Shown in pieces: positions 1 to 5,582 of a stretch of DNA of 6,373 bases (the first letter of the stretch is position 1; each line of letters opens with the position of its first letter). The notes beneath the pieces are model-generated. The model was not told the origin of the DNA and ran no database searches. It saw nothing but the letters and a program-made list of their open reading frames with translations. The DNA is from Bacteroidota bacterium (GTDB lineage Bacteria > Bacteroidota > Bacteroidia > Chitinophagales > LD1): contig JAQBNQ010000163.1 of NCBI GenBank assembly GCA_028288545.1, positions 1 through 6,373 of the forward strand, written 5' to 3'. The position numbers and the translations under genes are program-made.

Positions 1-321
1 GGCAAGTTGGATTCGGCCAGTGAATCGGGATTGCAGAAGGTGCTTTTTAATATGCCTTTTGTTTTGTTCCTGGTAATGATGGCGGCGCTGCACATTGCAA
101 GTAATCACCTGGCCGAAAACTACGCACGGAGGATTACAAAAACAGAAAAGGAAGTAAGGGAATTACGCTGGCAATATATGACTACCACTTCGGGATTAAT
201 GCTAAAGAGCAAACAAAGCGAAGTTGCAAAAGTAGTAAGCACACAAGGAATAAAGGAACTAAGGATACCACCATACAAGATTGAAACCAATCCCGGAGAC
301 CGGGCGACACAAAACAATTGA
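1..321 (+). CDS. ftsL: FtsL-like cell division protein, 5' end missing
   Basis: The frame is open from the first base, so the gene begins before the window; 106 residues are visible. Residues about 15-33 form one hydrophobic membrane segment (LFNMPFVLFLVMMAALHIA). After it comes a charged, probably coiled-coil stretch (about 36-60, with TEKEVRELRWQYM) and then a KSKQSEVAKVV...GIKELRIPPYKIE tail, which I recognise as the pattern of Bacteroidota FtsL. In the family this is a small bitopic protein of the septal complex (FtsQLB-type), with the coiled coil in the periplasm. A TTG at 7 could in principle start it, but Bacteroidota FtsL normally has a longer cytoplasmic N-terminus, and the first ATG (52) lies inside the membrane segment; truncation by the window edge is the better reading. 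It sits directly upstream of ftsI, as expected in a dcw cluster. Its stop TGA shares its final A with the ATG of a short downstream ORF. Confidence 0.85.
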   Translation, partial: GKLDSASESGLQKVLFNMPFVLFLVMMAALHIASNHLAENYARRITKTEKEVRELRWQYMTTTSGLMLKSKQSEVAKVVSTQGIKELRIPPYKIETNPGDRATQNN

Positions 322-428
322 TGAAACAAATTTTTAAAACAAATACTCCGGATTCTTCTCAAAACGAGAAGCCAGGAGGCGCCCCCCCTATGTCTGGAAC
401 TGGGTTATTAGGTTATTGGGAAAATTAG
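321..428 (+). CDS. Short ORF (35 codons) overlapping the ftsL stop, doubtful
   Basis: An ATG at 321 overlaps the ftsL stop codon (TGATGA), an arrangement typical of translationally coupled genes, and the frame stays open for 35 codons to TAG at 426-428. The product begins MKQIFKTNTPDSSQNEKPGG and ends in GLLGYWEN. It matches no family I recognise, has no membrane segment, and its second half reads through a run of seven C (382-388) and an octamer repeat, which points to non-coding repeat DNA rather than a selected protein. An in-frame AGGAGG (374-379) lies 10 bases before an internal ATG at 390. It may be a real small peptide, the relic of a former coupled start of the next gene, or chance. 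I consider chance or relic more likely. Confidence 0.15.
   Translation: MKQIFKTNTPDSSQNEKPGGAPPMSGTGLLGYWEN
403..418 (+). repeat. Octamer tandem pair, GGTTATTR
   Basis: Two adjacent 8-base units, GGTTATTA (403-410) and GGTTATTG (411-418), are followed by a looser GGAAAATTA. They lie in the ftsL-ftsI gap. Two units alone are weak evidence, but a three-unit octamer array of different sequence occurs in the murE-mraY gap, so short-period arrays recur in this operon's spacers. Function is unknown. Confidence 0.4.
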
Positions 429-465
429 GAAAACCGGAGAGTATCAAACGAATTAGAAGTGGCTG

Positions 466-493
466 TTAAACCGTAAACCGTAAACCGCAAACT
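466..493 (+). repeat. Heptamer tandem array, GTAAACC type, abutting the ftsI start
   Basis: Four consecutive 7-base units are visible: TTAAACC (466-472), GTAAACC (473-479), GTAAACC (480-486) and GCAAACT (487-493). The array ends three bases before the GTG start of ftsI and so occupies the position where a ribosome binding site would be. A related four-unit array stands just upstream of mraY (4234-4261) and ends with the same GCAAACT unit. The recurrence at two gene starts is seen directly; any role in translation is a guess. Confidence 0.65.
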
Positions 494-496
494 GTA

Positions 497-2596
497 GTGA
501 GTAATAAGAAAAAAGAAATCCTCTTAAGGGCATATTTAGGTTTCCTGGCAGTTTGTCTGCTGGGTTTTGCCATTATAGGACGTGTGTTTTATATACAAAC
601 CGTACAGGGCGCTTATTACCGCGGACTAGCAGAGAGCTTACAGATAGATACCATGGAAGTAGTGGCCGAGCGCGGAAATATTTATTCGGCAGATGGAAGG
701 TTGATGGCTACAACGCTGCCAACATTCGATATCAGGATTGATTTTAAAACTACTTACGCCCACCCCGAAATTTTTAAAGAGAATGTTGACTCGGTGGCTT
801 TAATGCTGTCGTTAATGTTTAAGGATAAATCGAAAGGAGAATACAAAAATGAATTGGTAACTGAGCGTCAGAAAAAGACGCGCTATTATTTGTTGAAGAG
901 AAACATAACATACAACCAGCTTTTAGAAATGAAGCAATGGCCGATGTTTCGCGAAGGCCAGTACAAAAGCGGAATGTTGAGCATTCAGAACGATAAGCGC
1001 TTAATGCCTTTTGGATTGCTGGCTCAAAGAACCATAGGTTTTACAAATACCGATGGAAGAAAAGTTGGATTGGAAGGACAGTACGACGAACCATTACATG
1101 GAAAAGTAGGAGAGGTGAGGGTTCAGAAAATTGCGGGTGGGGTAAGAATTCCGATTGATAGCCGCGAAGATATTGCACCGCAACCGGGCCGCGATGTTTA
1201 TACCACCATTGATGTGGATTTACAGGATGTAGCTGAAGATGCTTTGTACCGCTCATTGCAATATCACCAGGCCGGCCACGGTTGTGTGATTTTGATGGAA
1301 GTAAAAACCGGAAAAATAAAAGCTATCGCAAATTTGGGTGCCGGTAAAGATTCAAGCTATTCCGAAAATTTCAATTACGCAGTGGGTGAATCTACCGAGC
1401 CCGGTTCAACATTTAAATTGGCAACGGTAGCCTCGGTATTTGAAGATGGCCTGGCTGATAACAATACAAAAATAGATGTAGGCAATGGCGAAGCAACCTT
1501 CTATAAACTTACTATTAAAGATCACGAAGCGCCGGAAACTCCGCAGTTAACCGTAAAACGCGCGGTTGAAGTTTCGTCTAACGCGGCCATGGCAAAGTTG
1601 GCGTATCAATGCTACGCGGCGCATCCTGAAAAATTTTACAAAAACATCGAAGCCTTCGGTTTCACTAAGCCAATTGATATAGAATTACCGGGCGCAGGCA
1701 AACCGGTATTAGCTGATCCTAAAAAATGGAGTGGAGTTTCGGTAGCGTATATCGCGCATGGATATGAAGTGCAGGTAACACCTTTGCACACACTTATGTT
1801 TTACAACGCTATTGCCAACGGTGGCAAAATGGTAAAACCTTATGTAGTAGACAAGGTAAAGGAATACAATACCACCGTTGATTCAACGCGCACTACCGTA
1901 TTGAACGAACACATCTGCAACGAACACACCATTAAACAACTGCAGGATATTTTACAAGGTGTGGTTGAAAACGGCACCGCCCAAAATCTTAAAACAGATT
2001 ACCTGCACGTAGCCGGTAAAACCGGAACCGCAGTAATTGCGCAGGGAAGTCACGGGTATAATAACGGTAAAAAAATATACCAGGCTTCGTTCTGCGGTTA
2101 TTTCCCGGCTGAGGATCCGCAGTACTCGATGATAGTGGTTATTAACTCGCCAAGCACGAATGGATACTACGGCAACGTGGTGGCAGGTGCAATTTTTAAA
2201 GAGGTGGCAGATAAGGTTTACTCGCTTACGCTAAACATGCACAAAGCGATAAACAAAGAACTAATGGCGGAAAATAATTTGCCTCCACTGCAAAAAGCCA
2301 GTGCCAGTGATTTGAAAAGCATCTATAAATTTTTTGGAGTAACTGCAAATGATGTAAGCGGTACCTGGGCCAAAGTAACGGCTGCCAGTCCTAAAAAAGC
2401 GGTGTTGACAGAAAATGAAATGGAAGCGGGTGTAGTGCCGGATGTAAAAGGAATGAGTTTAAAAGATGCCCTTTACCTGCTTGAGTCTATGGGAATGAAA
2501 GTAAGCATAGCTGGAAGAGGAAATGTAATACAACAAAGTATTGAGGCCGGAACAAAAATTAACAAAGGAACAACAATAACAATTCAATTAAGCTGA
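497..2596 (+). CDS. ftsI: Septal peptidoglycan transpeptidase FtsI (class B PBP with PASTA domain)
   Basis: This 699-residue protein is a monofunctional (class B) penicillin-binding protein that cross-links septal peptidoglycan in the periplasm. A short basic N-terminus (SNKKKE) precedes one membrane segment at about 12-33. A PBP dimerisation-type domain follows (ERGNIYSADGRLMA near 58-71, and GLEGQYDEPLHG near 191-202). The transpeptidase domain has its motifs in order: SxxK as STFK (catalytic Ser304, Lys307, within EPGSTFK), SxN as SSN (360-362), and KTG at 508-510 in AGKTGTA. A single C-terminal PASTA domain spans about 646-699, starting VVPDVKGMSLKDAL. This architecture is usual for FtsI of Bacteroidota. 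The GTG at 497 is the only usable start between the in-frame TAA at 467-469 and Met53, and it places the membrane anchor correctly. No Shine-Dalgarno sequence is visible; a heptamer array lies there instead. The gene lies between ftsL and murE, and its TGA is 44 bases before the murE ATG. Confidence 0.95.
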   Translation: MSNKKKEILLRAYLGFLAVCLLGFAIIGRVFYIQTVQGAYYRGLAESLQIDTMEVVAERGNIYSADGRLMATTLPTFDIRIDFKTTYAHPEIFKENVDSVALMLSLMFKDKSKGEYKNELVTERQKKTRYYLLKRNITYNQLLEMKQWPMFREGQYKSGMLSIQNDKRLMPFGLLAQRTIGFTNTDGRKVGLEGQYDEPLHGKVGEVRVQKIAGGVRIPIDSREDIAPQPGRDVYTTIDVDLQDVAEDALYRSLQYHQAGHGCVILMEVKTGKIKAIANLGAGKDSSYSENFNYAVGESTEPGSTFKLATVASVFEDGLADNNTKIDVGNGEATFYKLTIKDHEAPETPQLTVKRAVEVSSNAAMAKLAYQCYAAHPEKFYKNIEAFGFTKPIDIELPGAGKPVLADPKKWSGVSVAYIAHGYEVQVTPLHTLMFYNAIANGGKMVKPYVVDKVKEYNTTVDSTRTTVLNEHICNEHTIKQLQDILQGVVENGTAQNLKTDYLHVAGKTGTAVIAQGSHGYNNGKKIYQASFCGYFPAEDPQYSMIVVINSPSTNGYYGNVVAGAIFKEVADKVYSLTLNMHKAINKELMAENNLPPLQKASASDLKSIYKFFGVTANDVSGTWAKVTAASPKKAVLTENEMEAGVVPDVKGMSLKDALYLLESMGMKVSIAGRGNVIQQSIEAGTKINKGTTITIQLS

Positions 2597-2600
2597 ACCG

Positions 2601-2634
2601 AAAGCCCTCTCCTTTGGAGAGGGTTGGGAGAGGT
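2601..2634 (+). repeat. Palindromic repeat, copy 1 (ftsI-murE gap)
   Basis: This 34-base element is identical, base for base, to 2702-2735, 101 bases downstream in the same orientation. It contains a perfect 8-bp stem with a 3-base loop, CCCTCTCC-TTT-GGAGAGGG (2605-2623), followed by TTGGGAGAGGT, whose GGAGAGG can pair with the same left arm instead. There is no T tract after the stem, so it does not look like an intrinsic terminator. It fills most of the 44-base gap between ftsI and murE. Related but diverged copies occur at 5525-5553 (inverted) and 5612-5644. I recall similar CCCTCTCC...GGAGAGGGTTGGGAGAGGT elements as common in Bacteroidota genomes; I cannot verify this here. Confidence 0.9.
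2627..2633 (+). promoter_or_regulatory. Repeat-derived Shine-Dalgarno-like site for murE
   Basis: GGAGAGG ends seven bases before the murE ATG at 2641, a usual spacing. It is the trailing arm of palindromic repeat copy 1, so the most SD-like sequence upstream of murE is supplied by a repeat. It can also base-pair with the left arm of the same repeat (CCTCTCC, 2606-2612), which would hide it. Genes of this phylum often start without a strong SD, so its use is uncertain. Confidence 0.4.
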
Positions 2635-2640
2635 AGATGT

Positions 2641-4134
2641 ATGAAAGCCTTGAAAGACATATTGGCCAACGTCCCGGTACTGCAACAAGTACCGGCTACT
2701 CAAAGCCCTCTCCTTTGGAGAGGGTTGGGAGAGGTTGTAAACAGCCTTCAGATTGACTCGAGAAAAGTTGCAGCCGGCGATTGCTTTATTGCCATTAAAG
2801 GAACTGCGGTTGACGGGCATAATTTCATTGAGCCGTGCATCGAAAAAGGCGCCACTGTAATTGTGTGCGAAGAAGTTCCTGCCACATTAAATGGAAAGGT
2901 TACCTACATAAAAGTATTAAGTGCAAGTAAAGCGCTGGGTGTTATGTCATCAAATTTTTACGGTAATCCCTCGTCAAAAATGAAAGTGATAGGTGTTACC
3001 GGTACTAACGGAAAAACATCTACGGTAACATTACTATTCAGATTGTTCAGAGCCTTTGATAAGAGCGTTGGTTTGCTTTCAACAGTACAAAACCAGGTTA
3101 ACGAAGAGATCATTCCTTCAACACATACTACCCCTGATGCTATAAACCTTCACAAATTGTTAGCTCAAATGGTGGAAGCAGGTTGCGAATACTGCTTTAT
3201 GGAGGTGAGTTCACACGCCATTGATCAAAGCCGTATTGAAGGGTTAAAATTTACGGGCGCCGTTTTCACCAACATTACGCACGATCATCTCGATTATCAC
3301 AAAACATTCGAGCAGTATTTAAAAGCCAAGAAGAGATTTTTTGACGAACTGCCTTCAACAGCATTTGCATTGACCAACGCCGACGACAGAAATGGCAGCG
3401 TAATGATGCAGAATACAAAAGCAAAAAAATACAGCTATTCTCTCAAAACACCATCCGATTTTAAAGCAAAGATCATTGAAAATGGTGTAACCGGTTTAAT
3501 GCTTGAACTGGATGGTATTGAAATGCACACAAGACTGATAGGGGAGTTCAATGCTTACAACCTGACTGCTGTTTACGCTACTGCCCGCTTGTTGGATATT
3601 GATAAACAGGAATGCCTTACAGTATTATCAGCACTAACTCCGCCCGAAGGAAGATTCGACCAGTTGATGTCGCCTAAAGAAAAGATAGTTGGCATTGTTG
3701 ATTACGCGCATACACCGGATGCATTAAAGAATGTTTTGCAAACGATAAATGCAATCCGCAACGGAAACGAAAACCTGTTTACAGTAGTTGGTTGCGGTGG
3801 CGATAGAGACGCGACCAAAAGACCTGTTATGGCCGAAATCGCCTGCCGCTATTCTAATAAAGTGGTGTTGACTTCCGACAACCCAAGAAGCGAAGAACCG
3901 GATGAGATATTGAAACAAATGAACGCCGGCGTTCCGGTTACCGATAAGAAAAAAGTGCTGACCATCAGCGATAGAAAAGAAGCTATAAGAACAGCCTGCA
4001 TGATGGCCAATAAAGGGGATATCATTTTACTGGCAGGTAAAGGACACGAAAAATACCAGGAGATAAAAGGCGTAAAATATCCTTTTGATGACAAAGCAAT
4101 GATCACCGAAATGTTTGTTGAATTAGGAAAATGA
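2641..4134 (+). CDS. murE: UDP-MurNAc-L-Ala-D-Glu--meso-diaminopimelate ligase MurE, with a repeat-derived N-terminal insertion
   Basis: MurE is the cytoplasmic ATP-dependent ligase that adds the third residue of the peptidoglycan stem peptide; 497 residues are encoded here. Visible motifs are DSRKV (39-43) and GDCFIAIKG (46-54) in the UDP-binding N-domain, the ATP loop GVTGTNGKTST (118-128), TTPD (163-166), EVSSHA (188-193), NITHDHLDYH (211-220), and YLKAK with Lys230 as the probable carbamylated lysine. DNPRSEEP (413-420) follows; the DNPR form is the family signature for meso-diaminopimelate over lysine. LLAGKGHEKYQ (463-473) closes the C-domain. ATG 2641 gives the conserved start (MKALKDILANVP); a TTG at 2614 extends the frame only into the upstream repeat. 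Residues about 21-32 (QSPLLWRGLGEV) are the translation of repeat copy 2, placed just before the VNSLQIDSRKV strand where relatives have a short loop. All catalytic motifs are intact, so the gene should be functional. Confidence 0.96.
   Translation: MKALKDILANVPVLQQVPATQSPLLWRGLGEVVNSLQIDSRKVAAGDCFIAIKGTAVDGHNFIEPCIEKGATVIVCEEVPATLNGKVTYIKVLSASKALGVMSSNFYGNPSSKMKVIGVTGTNGKTSTVTLLFRLFRAFDKSVGLLSTVQNQVNEEIIPSTHTTPDAINLHKLLAQMVEAGCEYCFMEVSSHAIDQSRIEGLKFTGAVFTNITHDHLDYHKTFEQYLKAKKRFFDELPSTAFALTNADDRNGSVMMQNTKAKKYSYSLKTPSDFKAKIIENGVTGLMLELDGIEMHTRLIGEFNAYNLTAVYATARLLDIDKQECLTVLSALTPPEGRFDQLMSPKEKIVGIVDYAHTPDALKNVLQTINAIRNGNENLFTVVGCGGDRDATKRPVMAEIACRYSNKVVLTSDNPRSEEPDEILKQMNAGVPVTDKKKVLTISDRKEAIRTACMMANKGDIILLAGKGHEKYQEIKGVKYPFDDKAMITEMFVELGK
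2674..2695 (+). repeat. Perfect 7-bp inverted repeat inside the murE 5' end
   Basis: CCGGTAC (2674-2680) and GTACCGG (2689-2695) are perfect reverse complements around an 8-base loop. The structure lies between the two palindromic repeat copies, so the murE mRNA start would contain three successive potential hairpins (2605-2623, 2674-2695, 2706-2724). In the protein it encodes VPVLQQVPA. It may be chance or part of a larger inserted unit. Confidence 0.5.
2702..2735 (+). repeat. Palindromic repeat, copy 2, in frame within murE
   Basis: This is an exact second copy of the 34-base element at 2601-2634, with stem CCCTCTCC (2706-2713), loop TTT and stem GGAGAGGG (2717-2724), then TTGGGAGAGGT. It is read in the murE frame as S-P-L-L-W-R-G-L-G-E-V. 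No suitable murE start codon lies between its end and the conserved DSRKV motif, so it is translated if murE is translated at all. The element has no stop codon in any of its six frames. Confidence 0.92.
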
Positions 4135-4152
4135 GATACAAATGTTATAATT

Positions 4153-4176
4153 TGATAATGTGACAATGTGATAATT
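4153..4176 (+). repeat. Octamer tandem array, TGAYAATK type, in the murE-mraY gap
   Basis: Three consecutive 8-base units are visible: TGATAATG (4153-4160), TGACAATG (4161-4168) and TGATAATT (4169-4176). The array begins 18 bases after the murE stop. It is AT-rich and could be mistaken for a promoter, but I see no good match to the Bacteroidota TTG...TAnnTTTG pattern. Function is unknown. Confidence 0.55.
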
Positions 4177-4233
4177 GGAGTGCGAGAGAAGTAGAATGTA
4201 ACCGTGAAAGGATAGAAACAAGGAGTCAAAACT

Positions 4234-4261
4234 GTAAACCGAAAACCGGAAACGGCAAACT
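4234..4261 (+). repeat. Heptamer tandem array, GNAAACY type, upstream of mraY
   Basis: Four consecutive 7-base units are visible: GTAAACC (4234-4240), GAAAACC (4241-4247), GGAAACG (4248-4254) and GCAAACT (4255-4261), varying mainly at position 2. The array ends eight bases before the mraY ATG and is followed by an A run (4263-4270). It resembles the array before ftsI in unit, copy number and last unit. The remaining part of this 135-base gap (4177-4233) shows nothing I can name. Confidence 0.6.
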
Positions 4262-4269
4262 GAAAAAAA

Positions 4270-5523
4270 ATGTTGTATTACCTCTTTAAATTTTTGAAAG
4301 AACACTATAACCTGGCAGGAGCGGGATTGTTTCAGTACATCTCATTCCGCGCAGCGGCTGCTATTATAGTTTCTCTTATAATTTCTCAGATATATGGGGG
4401 TAGCATCATTAATCTGCTGCGCAGAAGGCAAATAGGTGAAACCATTCGCGAGTTAGGGTTACAAGGTGAAACTGCAAAGAAGGGAACTCCTACAATGGGC
4501 GGTCTTATAATACTTGGCGCCATCGTCGTTCCAACACTTTTGTTTGCCCGCTTAGATAATGTGTACATCATTCTGATGCTTATAACAACTATATGGCTCG
4601 GTGCTATTGGCTTTGCCGATGATTATATCAAAGTGTTTAAAAAAGATAAGAAAGGACTGGCTGGTACTTTCAAAATAATCGGCCAGGTTGGTTTAGGTAT
4701 TATAGTGGGTACAACTCTTTACTTTAATAAAGGTGTAATTACTAAGGAGGAAATACCTCAAAGCGATATTCATAAATACAGTCCTTCCCTGGTTACAAAA
4801 GTAACCGACGATAATTTTAAGGTGCACTACATGGTATCCGAAAAGGCGCCAACCACCACTATTCCATTTATGAAAAGCCATGAAATTGATTATTCAATTG
4901 TTTTGTGCGCTTTCAATAAAAATCTTTGCAGCTACTCGTGGTTGATTTTTATACCGGTAGTGATTTTTATTATCACTGCTGTAAGTAACGGGGCAAATCT
5001 TACAGATGGAATTGACGGATTAGCAACGGGTACCTCCGCAATCATTGGTTCAACACTCCTGGTGTTCGCCTACGTATCCGGTAACGTCATCTTCGCCAAT
5101 TACCTGGATATTATGTATATCCCCAATGCGGGTGAACTGGTTATTTTCTGCGCCGCATTTGTAGGAGCCTGTGTTGGTTTTTTATGGTACAACGCCTACC
5201 CGGCCCAGGTTTTTATGGGCGATACAGGTTCATTGGCTCTAGGAGGAATTATTGCAACCCTGGCTATTTCGGTGAGAAAGGAATTATTGATCCCCGTGAT
5301 GTGCGGAATTTTCCTTGTAGAGAATGTATCTGTAATGATGCAGGTAGCATATTTCAAATACACAAAAAAGAAGTATGGCGAAGGCAGAAGGATCTTTTTA
5401 ATGAGCCCGCTACATCACCATTATCAAAAACTGGGAATGCACGAAAGCAAAATTGTTTCGCGCTTTTGGATAGTGGGAATATTACTGGCGATACTAACTA
5501 TAGTGACATTAAAGATAAGATAG
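4270..5523 (+). CDS. mraY: Phospho-N-acetylmuramoyl-pentapeptide transferase MraY (lipid I synthase)
   Basis: MraY is a polytopic inner-membrane enzyme that transfers phospho-MurNAc-pentapeptide from UDP to undecaprenyl phosphate, giving lipid I. The 417-residue sequence shows many hydrophobic segments and the family motifs in order: KGTPTMGG (71-78), the acidic pair in GFADDYIK (Asp117, Asp118), NLTDGIDGL (243-251), MGDTGS (316-321) and SPLHHHYQ (379-386). It is longer than the roughly 360 residues of the E. coli enzyme. The extra length is mainly a loop of about 70 residues (about 153-222, from NKGVITKEE to NKNLCSYS), which I recall as usual in Bacteroidota MraY. The ATG at 4270 gives MLYYLFKFLKEHYNLAGAGL, the normal start for this lineage. 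No SD is present; an A run precedes the ATG. murE lies upstream and murD downstream, the standard cluster order. The ORF ends with TAG. Confidence 0.96.
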   Translation: MLYYLFKFLKEHYNLAGAGLFQYISFRAAAAIIVSLIISQIYGGSIINLLRRRQIGETIRELGLQGETAKKGTPTMGGLIILGAIVVPTLLFARLDNVYIILMLITTIWLGAIGFADDYIKVFKKDKKGLAGTFKIIGQVGLGIIVGTTLYFNKGVITKEEIPQSDIHKYSPSLVTKVTDDNFKVHYMVSEKAPTTTIPFMKSHEIDYSIVLCAFNKNLCSYSWLIFIPVVIFIITAVSNGANLTDGIDGLATGTSAIIGSTLLVFAYVSGNVIFANYLDIMYIPNAGELVIFCAAFVGACVGFLWYNAYPAQVFMGDTGSLALGGIIATLAISVRKELLIPVMCGIFLVENVSVMMQVAYFKYTKKKYGEGRRIFLMSPLHHHYQKLGMHESKIVSRFWIVGILLAILTIVTLKIR

Positions 5524-5524
5524 C

Positions 5525-5553
5525 ACCCCTCTTAACCTCCCCAAAGGCGAGGG
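5525..5553 (-). repeat. Palindromic repeat, degenerate copy 3, inverted (mraY-murD gap)
   Basis: Read on the - strand, this stretch has CCCTCGCC, a TTT loop, GGGGAGG, and then TTAAGAGGGGT. It keeps the plan of copies 1 and 2 (arm, TTT, arm, short linker, third G-rich arm), with one mismatch in the stem and a damaged linker. It starts one base after the mraY stop. It is opposite in orientation to the copy inside murD, and its + strand left half can pair with that copy's right half. Confidence 0.7.
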
Positions 5554-5582
5554 ATTAAAGGGAAAGTAGAAACTGAAATTAA

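Noticed and set aside
382..388. Run of seven C as a phase-variation tract
   Set aside because: It lies in a doubtful 35-codon ORF with no plausible surface function, and one short homopolymer is not enough evidence.
466..493. CRISPR-like array
   Set aside because: The units are only 7 bases with no spacers between them, and no cas genes are present.
2605..2623. Intrinsic terminator between ftsI and murE
   Set aside because: The stem is good but no T tract follows, and the next gene belongs to the same operon.
2614..2640. TTG-initiated extension of murE by nine codons (MERVGRGRC)
   Set aside because: It is only the read-through of repeat copy 1, which is stop-free in every frame. The ATG at 2641 matches the normal MurE start.
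2584..2820. Reverse-strand ORF of 78 codons across the ftsI-murE junction
   Set aside because: It is open because two stop-free repeat copies lie in it; it has no recognisable domain and overlaps well-supported genes on the other strand.
4144..4176. Promoter for mraY in the AT-rich stretch after murE
   Set aside because: TATAATTTG looks attractive, but it does not fit the Bacteroidota TAnnTTTG element and has no TTG at the right distance. The stretch is better described as an octamer array.
3849..4229. Reverse-strand ORF of 126 codons over the end of murE
   Set aside because: It is antisense to conserved MurE motifs (DNPR, GKGHE), and its hydrophobic composition is what antisense of such codons gives. 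No family resemblance was seen.
5184..5558. + strand ORF of 124 codons overlapping mraY and running into copy 3
   Set aside because: It overlaps the strongly conserved MraY C-terminal motifs in another frame and has no domain of its own.
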